Of a DNA stretch of 64,000 bases, positions 40,506-48,956 are shown one piece after another. A model generated the notes under the pieces. The model was not told the origin of the DNA, did no database searches, and saw only the letters and a program-made list of their open reading frames with translations. A program made the translations under genes and the position numbers. Within the stretch, counting starts at the first letter, position 1, and each line of letters begins with the position of its first letter. The stretch comes from Anaerolineales bacterium (GTDB lineage Bacteria; Chloroflexota; Anaerolineae; Anaerolineales; UBA4823), in the NCBI GenBank assembly GCA_016929095.1, contig JAFGJM010000004.1, positions 109,688-173,687 of the forward strand. Direction: 5' to 3'.

Positions 40506-41417
40506 TCAATCATTTTCCAACAACGTTTGATTGAAAAATCCGATGACCCGTTTCTCATATTCTTCAGGCTGATCGAAAATTGCATCAATCTGATGACCGG
40601 GCTCATCTCTTATCCACAGATATTTTTCACCCCTGGCTTCATCAAAGTAAGCCTGGCTGGTCGCCAGTTCTCCTTCTGCAGTAATAAGAAGAATTGGAGT
40701 AGGGGGCATCATGGAAACAGCTTGTTGCATGGATTCAGGATTTCTAACACCTGAAACCAATTCGGCATATTGATAGGACAACCATTCTGTCGGAATCCAG
40801 ATATACCATTTCGGCGGCAAGTCAATCATCATATCTTCGAAGGTGCGCCATCTTGTCCCTTCTGCCACCACGGCAGCAATTTCATCTGTTTGAGTAGCTG
40901 CGTAAAGGGATGCTTTCGCTCCCGCGGATAGCCCAAGCAAGCCGATCCTTGTAGGGTCGATTTCTTCTCTTTGCTGTAAATAATCTAATGCGGCGTAAAT
41001 ATCCAGGTGATCTTCCCATCCTAACGCATAAAGGTCGCCACCACTTTCACCTTGTGCCCGGGTGTCATAGAGCAATACACCGTATCCGTGTTTGGCAAGC
41101 AAGGCGGCATGATATATTGTGCCTGTTCGATTGCCGTTATAGGCGTGGACAAGGATAACCGCCGCTCGATTTGTAGAAGGAATATACCACCCCTTAAGCT
41201 GAAGATTGTCTTCTGTGATCAATATGACATCTTCGTACTCTAAATCCAAGCCCGCAGGTGAAATATCTCCTATGGGGAACCGGGTGGGGTGCATCACCAG
41301 ATGCGCCTGATAGATTGGTATACCGAAATAAAGGCTGAGCGCGGCGATCAGAAGTGTCCAACCTGCGAATGCAGCCAGATTTTTATAATATTGTTTATCA
41401 CGTTTTAAGCGTATCAT
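40506..41417 (-). CDS. alpha/beta hydrolase with N-terminal membrane anchor
   Basis: AVILVHAYNGNRTGTIYHAALLAKHGYGVLLYDTRAQGESGG; nucleophile elbow GLLGLSAGAKASL; N-term TM segment. Confidence 0.85.
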   Translation of the reverse strand: MIRLKRDKQYYKNLAAFAGWTLLIAALSLYFGIPIYQAHLVMHPTRFPIGDISPAGLDLEYEDVILITEDNLQLKGWYIPSTNRAAVILVHAYNGNRTGTIYHAALLAKHGYGVLLYDTRAQGESGGDLYALGWEDHLDIYAALDYLQQREEIDPTRIGLLGLSAGAKASLYAATQTDEIAAVVAEGTRWRTFEDMMIDLPPKWYIWIPTEWLSYQYAELVSGVRNPESMQQAVSMMPPTPILLITAEGELATSQAYFDEARGEKYLWIRDEPGHQIDAIFDQPEEYEKRVIGFFNQTLLEND

Positions 41418-41959
41418 TGATTTCTATTTGGAGTCAGTCACTGATATCGAAGCGGTTGAATAGATGCCTTGGATAAATACATTATACATGTAATTGCTGA
41501 ATCCTATCTAACGTGCGAATGTTATTATATGAGAACGTTTTTATTTACTTTCTAATAAAATTACGAATCCTGCGCATGTTCGCCATTGATCAGTAAATAA
41601 TGGCTATAATCCAGTTTCATTTTGAGCTGCTGCCCGACTAACTTGCGCAGCTGAGATTTCAACCCCACACAACCGTTCTGTTGATCTGTATAAGTGAACA
41701 GTGACAAAGTTGCAGGATATTCAACAGGAATAATGACTTTCCTTAAGTATATAATTGACCTGAACAAGTAATAGGAAAATGAAAATGTGTTCCAGGAAAG
41801 AAATCAGGTAACAAATCAAACCAGTAAATGTTGACTGTTTTGATGTGCTAAGGTTCTGGAATAAATCTCTGAGTACCAATTAATAGGTCCTTAATTTATT
41901 TTGAGTCTTTTATAAATTTCACCCACAGCTTAAGTTACAAACATGTTGAATAAATTGTA

Positions 41960-41988
41960 TTGACAGTAATAATCAATAATGTTATATT
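41960..41988 (+). promoter_or_regulatory. sigma70-type promoter for the LacI gene
   Basis: TTGACA, 17-bp spacer, TATATT; followed by operator-like CGATTACGTAAACG at ~41998-42011. Confidence 0.75.
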
Positions 41989-42029
41989 AATTTAAACGAT
42001 TACGTAAACGATTTAATAAAGGTCTTCGA

Positions 42030-43034
42030 TTGACTACTATAAAAGATGTCGCTCAATTGGCAAATGTAAGTATCGCAACGGTTTCTCATGTCCTTAATGG
42101 TACACGGTTCGTGAGTAAAGAAGTCCAATTGCGCATCATGAATGCCATGGAAACGTTAAATTATCAACCAAGCGCAGTTGCACGAGGGTTGCGGACAAAA
42201 AAAACGAACACGATGGCAATCATTATCCCGGATATTACCAATCCATTTTTTGCTGATTTTACCAGGGGGTTTCAAGACGTAGTCGATCAAAAGGGTTTTT
42301 TGGTTTTGGTGTGTAATAGTGATCGAATTCTCACTCGGGAAATTCGATTTTTAGAAATGATATGGCAACAGAGGGTGGATGGAGTGGTATTAAATCCTGC
42401 AATGGTGAAAGTGGAAGATCTGAGTCGTCTGGTAAAAGCGCGTATTTCAGTAGTATTAATTGGTTCGCAGATCGACAATCCTGATTTTAATGTGGTCATG
42501 ATCGATAATGTCAAGGGTGGTTTTGATGCAACACAACATCTGATCGATTTAGGGCACCGAAAAATCGGATTGGTATGCGGTTTGTTGAATACAACTTCAG
42601 GTGGGTTGAGATACCAGGGATATTTAAAAGCTCTGGAAGAAAATGGAATACCATTTCAAGATGACCTGACTGCAGAAGGACCGATAACCTATGAGGGTGG
42701 GTATCAGTGCACGCGGCAGTTGTTATCTAAAAACGAACTGCCCACAGCTGTGTTTGCTACCAGCGATGTAATGGCATTAGGCGCGAAAACAGCCATTGAA
42801 GATGTGGGATTGCAGATTCCTGGTGATATATCTTTAATCGGTTTTGATGATATTCCGGAAGTATCGAGAACCAGACCCAGGTTGAGCACCATTGCCCAAC
42901 CGAAATACGGAATGGGTCAAGAAGCAGCAATTATTTTACTGGAACAAATAGAAAATAAACAAACTAATACTCGGAAGCGGGTTGTAATGACGCATAAAGT
43001 AATTGCACGCGAATCTACGGCTGCGTTAAAGTAA
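42030..43034 (+). CDS. LacI-family transcriptional regulator
   Basis: TTIKDVAQLANVSIATVSHVLNGTRFVSKEVQLRIMNAMETLNYQPSAVARGL; TTG start. Confidence 0.93.
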   Translation: MTTIKDVAQLANVSIATVSHVLNGTRFVSKEVQLRIMNAMETLNYQPSAVARGLRTKKTNTMAIIIPDITNPFFADFTRGFQDVVDQKGFLVLVCNSDRILTREIRFLEMIWQQRVDGVVLNPAMVKVEDLSRLVKARISVVLIGSQIDNPDFNVVMIDNVKGGFDATQHLIDLGHRKIGLVCGLLNTTSGGLRYQGYLKALEENGIPFQDDLTAEGPITYEGGYQCTRQLLSKNELPTAVFATSDVMALGAKTAIEDVGLQIPGDISLIGFDDIPEVSRTRPRLSTIAQPKYGMGQEAAIILLEQIENKQTNTRKRVVMTHKVIARESTAALK

Positions 43035-43052
43035 TTAATTTTTTTTTCATTA

Positions 43053-43070
43053 TACGTAAACGTTTACGTA
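43053..43070. promoter_or_regulatory. 18-bp perfect palindromic LacI-type operator
   Basis: TACGTAAACGTTTACGTA between the LacI gene and the ADP-ribosylglycohydrolase/ABC operon; similar half sites upstream of LacI itself. Confidence 0.8.
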
Positions 43071-43125
43071 AAGGTTTTACTGTTTTTTTTCGTTTTTTTT
43101 AAATCCAATATAAAGGATACGAGTA

Positions 43126-44124
43126 ATGAGTGAACAAACCAAATTGAGCATACCTAAAGATGATTTATTTGAACGTGCATTCGCCTCTTTGATTGGGTTG
43201 GCTATTGGAGATTCAATCGGTGATCAGGCTCGTTCTCAGGAAAATAAAGCTGTATACGGCATAACAAGAGATATGTATGAGAACACTTCCTGGAGTACAG
43301 ATGATACAGAGTTTGCACTGCTTGTTGCGCTAGAAATGATCAATTCAAAAGGGGAACTTACAACGCAACATGTTGTGGATGCCTGGATGGAGCACGTGGT
43401 GGCTCAAACAGCTTTAGGTGAAAAAGGCGGCGAAAGTGAAAAAGGTGCTGTAAACAATCTGCGGCGAGGTGTAATGCCACCTTATTCTGGTATCGATAAT
43501 TCGTTCAATGATAGCGATGGGGCTGCTATGAGAATTGCTCCTATTGGCATTGCCTGTGCAGGTGATCCGGATCGAGCGGCTAAGTTAGCTGCAATCGATG
43601 CCTCGATCAGCCATGACCGAAACGGTGTTTGGGGAGCGCAAGCAGTTGCCGCTGCAGTAGCAATGGCGATGATCGGAGCCTCAACCGAACAAATTATATC
43701 AACAGCAAGAAGCGTTATTCCCGACGATTCTTGGCTTGGGCGTTGGTTTGATATAGCGATGCACATCGTTGACGATGCGAATGGCGATTTATGGAAAGCC
43801 TGGAATCCACTTCACCATCGATTACGAGCTGAATATCGTGCATCATGTGCTGAAGCCATATCAGAGACATTTGCAATTTTTCGATTAACAAAAGGTGAAT
43901 TTGTGGATGGAGTGCTGGCAGCCTCCAACTTTGGTAGGGATAGCGATACTTTAGCTGCCATAGTCGGTGCGCTTGCAGGCGCTAAAAACGGGATAAAGGT
44001 AGTTCCTGAGGATTGGATTATGAAAGTTCGGAGACCAACTGGACGATGCCTCGCATTTACCAGCAAGTTGGATATTCAAGCATTGGCTTTAGATTTAGCG
44101 CAACTAATTTCAATAGATAAATGA
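43126..44124 (+). CDS. ADP-ribosylglycohydrolase family protein
   Basis: SLIGLAIGDSIGDQ, WSTDDTEFALLVALEM, NFGRDSDTLAAIVGALAGA. Confidence 0.9.
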   Translation: MSEQTKLSIPKDDLFERAFASLIGLAIGDSIGDQARSQENKAVYGITRDMYENTSWSTDDTEFALLVALEMINSKGELTTQHVVDAWMEHVVAQTALGEKGGESEKGAVNNLRRGVMPPYSGIDNSFNDSDGAAMRIAPIGIACAGDPDRAAKLAAIDASISHDRNGVWGAQAVAAAVAMAMIGASTEQIISTARSVIPDDSWLGRWFDIAMHIVDDANGDLWKAWNPLHHRLRAEYRASCAEAISETFAIFRLTKGEFVDGVLAASNFGRDSDTLAAIVGALAGAKNGIKVVPEDWIMKVRRPTGRCLAFTSKLDIQALALDLAQLISIDK

Positions 44125-44278
44125 TATTACTATGTAGTAACCATTCATGAGTAAATAAAAAAGCGTTACGAGAAAAAATGGACTATACGAATAACTCAGA
44201 AAGGAGTAATAGGAGAAGATAAAATTAAATTCAATTATAAATCGCCAATAAAAATTCATTCAATAACGGGAGTTAAAG

Positions 44279-45724
44279 ATGAGAAGTAAATTTATGCCAA
44301 TAATTACGATTTTGTTTATTGCGAGCCTTGTATTTTCGGCTTGTACATCCACTCCGACCGCGGCTCCTCAAGAATCGGTTGCTACAGAAGCACCCATTGA
44401 AGCGCCTGCGGAGTCTGAGGAACCCGCGGTTACTGAAGCTCCGGCAGAACCAGAGGAAGCTACTACTGAGCCAGTGAAACTTTCCTTATACTCTTTAGCC
44501 TGGATTCAAGATAACCAGGATATGACTGTCGAACTTATCAACCAGTTCAATGAAGAGCATAAAGGGAAAATTGAGATCGAATACATTCAGGGAGATTGGG
44601 GCGAAGTGGAAAATTACATCACCTCAGGTGTTGCTGGTGGCGGTGGTATCGCAGATATTGTTGAAGGCGATACCGGCATGGGATTGGGCTGGTATGATCA
44701 AGGTTTCCTGGTTGATTTGACGCCTTACATCACCGATGAAATACGCGCCACAATGCCTGAAGAATATTGGGCTTCCCGCACTGCAAGAGATGGCAAAGTT
44801 TTCTTAAGTGGTACGGTAACTGGCAGTGAAATCATTGTTTTCTATAGCCCTGCCGCTCTTGAGAAAGCTGGTATTGAACCATCCTCACCGGACAATCTAT
44901 GGTCATGGGAGCAATTGGTTGAGAATGCCAAGTTATTAACCCTGGATGCGAATGGAAAACACCTGGGTGAAGATGGATTTGATTCTGCCAATGTAGCTCA
45001 GTGGGGCTTCATGCCTCGGTTGGATAACGAGAAAATTTGGGAAGAAGGTCAGATATTCGTCATGCAAGCCACCGGTCAACCTATGATTCGTAAAGGCGAT
45101 GATGGTGTTTGGGATATCTTTTTTGATGAAGCCGGAATCCCGGTTTTGGAGTCCTATTTGAATATTGTCAATGTTGGCATTACACCCGATAAAGCCATCG
45201 GACTTACCGGCGATTCCCAGAATGAAGCTTTCGCACAGGGGCAGGCGGCTATGATCCTGCGTGGATATTTCAATATCAGCGTATTAAAAGGTTTGTATCC
45301 CGTCTTCGAATTTGCGGTTATGCCTATCCCGATGTCTTCAGAAAACAAAGAATATTATGTCGATAATTGGGGACAGGGATTTAGCATTCCGGTAACCAGC
45401 GAGCACCCCGCAGAAGCTGCCGAATTCATTTTTTGGGTTCAAGAAGCTATACAAAATGCCAAATATGCCAGTTCTATCAGCATGGCGCCGGTCAACCCAG
45501 ATGCATTGCAAGATCCGGTTCTGCTAGACGATCCCAATTGGGATACGATGCGTTTCTATCGTTCAATCGAAAAACTGCTGGTAGTTGAATACAATACAAA
45601 TCAATCGGAATTTGTGACATCCGTTTATGCGCCTACTCTGATGGCGGTTGTCTCTGGAGAAAAGACATTGGATCAAGCCATGGAGGAAATCAAAGCGCTT
45701 TCAAAAGATATATTAAATCAATAA
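44279..45724 (+). CDS. sugar-type ABC transporter substrate-binding lipoprotein (family 1)
   Basis: LVFSACTSTPTAAPQ lipobox; VELINQFNEEHKGKIEIEYIQGDW; FAQGQAAMILRGYFNISVLKG. Confidence 0.9.
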   Translation: MRSKFMPIITILFIASLVFSACTSTPTAAPQESVATEAPIEAPAESEEPAVTEAPAEPEEATTEPVKLSLYSLAWIQDNQDMTVELINQFNEEHKGKIEIEYIQGDWGEVENYITSGVAGGGGIADIVEGDTGMGLGWYDQGFLVDLTPYITDEIRATMPEEYWASRTARDGKVFLSGTVTGSEIIVFYSPAALEKAGIEPSSPDNLWSWEQLVENAKLLTLDANGKHLGEDGFDSANVAQWGFMPRLDNEKIWEEGQIFVMQATGQPMIRKGDDGVWDIFFDEAGIPVLESYLNIVNVGITPDKAIGLTGDSQNEAFAQGQAAMILRGYFNISVLKGLYPVFEFAVMPIPMSSENKEYYVDNWGQGFSIPVTSEHPAEAAEFIFWVQEAIQNAKYASSISMAPVNPDALQDPVLLDDPNWDTMRFYRSIEKLLVVEYNTNQSEFVTSVYAPTLMAVVSGEKTLDQAMEEIKALSKDILNQ

Positions 45725-45743
45725 CCTCCGATAAGTTTTTACC

Positions 45744-45779
45744 ATACCTGGTCAGGGGAAGGGTATCCTGACCAGGTAT
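45744..45779 (+). terminator. intercistronic hairpin after substrate-binding gene
   Basis: Perfect 13-bp inverted repeat ATACCTGGTCAGG ... CCTGACCAGGTAT, 20 bp after the SBP stop. Confidence 0.75.
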
Positions 45780-45801
45780 CCCAAATTTTGGAGAAATATA
45801 A

Positions 45802-46713
45802 ATGCATTCATATACTGCTTTGCGTAAAAATAGCACCCCTTATTTGTTAATCCTCCCAACAGTCATCACGATGATCATTTTCTCGGTTTACCCTTTTGTC
45901 AGTGGAATTCTATACTCATTCACTGATATAAAATTTGTTGGTGGAACTGCTACCTGGGTGGGTTTGGAGAATTTTACTCGTTTGTTTGGCGGTAAAGTAA
46001 ACACCTCGATCAATTTTTATAAAGCGTTTCAAAAAAACATTCTTTGGACAGTTTGTGTTATCGGCGGGCAACTCATTATTGGTTATATTGCTGCACTGTT
46101 GTTGAATGAAAAACTGCCCGGTCAAGCTATTTTCCGTACGTTAATTATGCTACCCTGGGCAATTCCAAGCGTGGTTATGGCGCTAACCTGGCAATGGATG
46201 TACGATCCGTTTTTTGGACTTATCAATTATTATTTAAAAGAGTTAGGTTTTATTAAAGAATATATAACCTGGGTTGGTCAGCCCAATTCAACAATCTGGC
46301 CATTGGTGATAATAGGGATCTGGCGGGGTGTTCCGTTTTTGACTCTGATGCTACTTTCGGGGTTGCAATCTATCCCTGATGAGTTATATGAAGCAGCAAA
46401 AGTAGATGGCGCGTCAGTTATACAACGTTTCAGATATCTTACTCTTCCTCTGATGCGACCGGTAACCATGGTTGTGTTGATGTTAACCACGATGTGGTGG
46501 TGGAATTCATTCGATATTCAACGTGTGATGACTCCGGTGCTTAGTTTGGGGTATAACTCGATGACTCTCCCTATTTTGGCATGGCACGAAGCCTTTCAAT
46601 GGAAACACCTGGGAAGAGGTGCTGCCATTTCGGTTATTTCTCTTGTGGTAATGTTTGTTTTTATTATCATCAATGCCCGAAGAGAATTAGGCGACGTAAA
46701 AGAGAGCAGGTAA
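45802..46713 (+). CDS. sugar ABC transporter permease, MalF/UgpA type
   Basis: YLLILPTVITMIIFSVYPFVSGILYSFTD; YEAAKVDGASVIQRFRYLTLPLMRPV. Confidence 0.92.
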   Translation: MHSYTALRKNSTPYLLILPTVITMIIFSVYPFVSGILYSFTDIKFVGGTATWVGLENFTRLFGGKVNTSINFYKAFQKNILWTVCVIGGQLIIGYIAALLLNEKLPGQAIFRTLIMLPWAIPSVVMALTWQWMYDPFFGLINYYLKELGFIKEYITWVGQPNSTIWPLVIIGIWRGVPFLTLMLLSGLQSIPDELYEAAKVDGASVIQRFRYLTLPLMRPVTMVVLMLTTMWWWNSFDIQRVMTPVLSLGYNSMTLPILAWHEAFQWKHLGRGAAISVISLVVMFVFIIINARRELGDVKESR

Positions 46714-46716
46714 TAT

Positions 46717-47622
46717 ATGGATACAATCATAACCAGAAAAAACGCAAAGGATCTGTTCCGTATGAAAAAAAATTTTCTTACTCGCAAGAAAGTATTGAAT
46801 GTATTACGGATAACCTTCTGTTATATTCTTTTAATCATTATTACCGTATTTTGTATCTTTCCAATTGCATGGATTATAAAAACAGCCTTTGAAACACCGC
46901 AATTCATTCGCAATCCACAAATTCAATGGATGCCTCTTGAACCAACGCTTGAAAATTTCACCGAAGTCCTTCAGAATCCCAGGGCAATGGTAGGTAGATC
47001 GTTTCTAAATAGCTTGATAGTGGCTGGTATTTCTACACTGCTTTCTACATTGATTACCGTGTTGGCAGCTTATGCCATTTCCAGATTCAACTTTATTGGA
47101 AAAAATTTCTTCGCGATTTATTTATTAATGATTAATATGGTGCCTCCGACTCTTATCTTGATATCTATGTTTATCTTTTTAGTGAAAATAAAATTGGTTA
47201 ATTCTCATCCCGGCTTGATTATTTATTACACTGCCATTGGTCTGCCACTGGCAATTTGGATGCTGAAAAGTTATTTCGATACCATCCCTATCGATCTGGA
47301 AGAACAGGCGATGATCGATGGCGCGACACGCCTTCAGGCAATCAGATATATCATTTTGCCATTAGCGCTTCCCGGAATTGTGTCTGTTACTGTTTATGTA
47401 TTCATGACGCACTGGAATGAGTTTATGGCAGCCCTTACCATTGTGCAGAAACAAGAGCTGCGAACACTACCGGTTCAAATCATCAATTTCCTGGGATTTG
47501 AACGAACAGATTGGGGACCAATGATGGCATTTAGTGTTTTGATTTCCATTCCTGCAGTAGTTTTATTCGTATTCGCCCAAAAACATTTAGTGGGTGGCTT
47601 AACCACGGGATATACCAAATAG
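46717..47622 (+). CDS. sugar ABC transporter permease, MalG/UgpE type
   Basis: LEEQAMIDGATRLQAIRYIILPLALPGIVSV; QKHLVGGLTTGYTK C-terminus; start may be the internal ATG near 46762. Confidence 0.9.
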   Translation: MDTIITRKNAKDLFRMKKNFLTRKKVLNVLRITFCYILLIIITVFCIFPIAWIIKTAFETPQFIRNPQIQWMPLEPTLENFTEVLQNPRAMVGRSFLNSLIVAGISTLLSTLITVLAAYAISRFNFIGKNFFAIYLLMINMVPPTLILISMFIFLVKIKLVNSHPGLIIYYTAIGLPLAIWMLKSYFDTIPIDLEEQAMIDGATRLQAIRYIILPLALPGIVSVTVYVFMTHWNEFMAALTIVQKQELRTLPVQIINFLGFERTDWGPMMAFSVLISIPAVVLFVFAQKHLVGGLTTGYTK

Positions 47623-48956
47623 TGAAAACAGGTAATGATTTGATGCTTATTCAAAAAGATTTATATCCTGAGAATTTACATTTAGCCGAAATTAGCCGGC
47701 TTGAAGAATCGGGAATTAATACCGGCAATCTAAAGACTCGAATTGAAGCTGAAATCCAATCGAGTGATTATGCATTTCGTGAAGAGGAGTTTTGGAAAGA
47801 GCTTGAAGAACTTGCCCAGCACCCTACTCTATATAACGAGCCATCGGATTGGGGATCCATTGAAAGCTTGAAATCTGGATTGTTCAAACCAAGCAGTGCG
47901 CAAATCGATAAAAAAGATTTGTATGATCGCGTTTATGGCGCCTGGTCAGGCAGATGTGCCGGTTGTGTTTTAGGGAAACCTGTCGAAGCCTGGACACGGC
48001 AAAAGATCGAAGCCTATTTACATTCAGTGGATGCATACCCGCTAAAATCATACATTCCGATGCGAACGTCGTTTGCCGATGGGTTGCAATTAAACTCCTG
48101 CCATCCGGTAGCAACTTTAGGAAATATTCATTTCATGCCGCGTGATGATGACCTCGATTACACAATCCTTGGTTTATATATTCTAGAAACATATGGACGT
48201 GATTTCACCGCAAATAATGTCGCTCAGGCGACATTCAGTACATTGCCATTCTATCTTGTATATACGGCTGAAGCCATTGCTTACCGAAATTTGGTAAACG
48301 GTCTTACACCACCTCACACGGCTTCTTATCGTAATCCATATAAGGAATGGATTGGCGCTCAAATTAGGGCAGATATGTGGGGGTATGTCAACCCCGGCAA
48401 TCCACAACGGGCAGCTGAATTTGCCTACCGGGATGCTTCATATACACACACCGGGGTGGGTATATATGGCGAGATGTGGGCGGCTGCTTGCATTGCAACG
48501 GCGTTTCTAGAAGACGATCCTTGCCGGGTTATTCAAGCCGGGCTGAGTGTAATTCCGGAAGATAACCGATTATCTGAAGCGATATCGTCAACCATGAAAT
48601 GGACTCAAGAATCCAGGGATTGGCTAACTATCTGGGAGCAAATTCATACCAAATATGGCCATTATCATTCCATCCATGTAATTCCCAATACTTGTTTTAT
48701 TGTGATGGGATTGATTCTGGGTGAAGGTGATCTGGAAAATAGTATCTGTACCACGGTCATGGCAGGTGGTGATACCGATTGCACGGGTGCGACAGTTGGC
48801 TCGATGGTCGGTGCTATGAAAGGGTTTAAAGCACTCCCCGAAAAATGGATTGCGCCATTGAATGATCAGGTAAAAAGTTTGATCATAAATTTTCAAGATA
48901 TGAAAATATCTGACCTGGCAAAACGGACAATTTCTTTGATAAAGATGGGTGATTAA
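47622..48956 (+). CDS. ADP-ribosylglycohydrolase family protein with ~100-aa N-terminal extension
   Basis: DRVYGAWSGRCAGCVLGKPVEAWTRQKIEAYL; RDDDLDYTILGLYILE; VMAGGDTDCTGATVGSMVGAMKG. Confidence 0.88.
   Translation: MKTGNDLMLIQKDLYPENLHLAEISRLEESGINTGNLKTRIEAEIQSSDYAFREEEFWKELEELAQHPTLYNEPSDWGSIESLKSGLFKPSSAQIDKKDLYDRVYGAWSGRCAGCVLGKPVEAWTRQKIEAYLHSVDAYPLKSYIPMRTSFADGLQLNSCHPVATLGNIHFMPRDDDLDYTILGLYILETYGRDFTANNVAQATFSTLPFYLVYTAEAIAYRNLVNGLTPPHTASYRNPYKEWIGAQIRADMWGYVNPGNPQRAAEFAYRDASYTHTGVGIYGEMWAAACIATAFLEDDPCRVIQAGLSVIPEDNRLSEAISSTMKWTQESRDWLTIWEQIHTKYGHYHSIHVIPNTCFIVMGLILGEGDLENSICTTVMAGGDTDCTGATVGSMVGAMKGFKALPEKWIAPLNDQVKSLIINFQDMKISDLAKRTISLIKMGD

Noticed and set aside
41561-41767. 68-aa minus-strand ORF upstream of LacI
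   Set aside because: No clear family or ribosome site; could be a gene fragment but not supportable from sequence alone.
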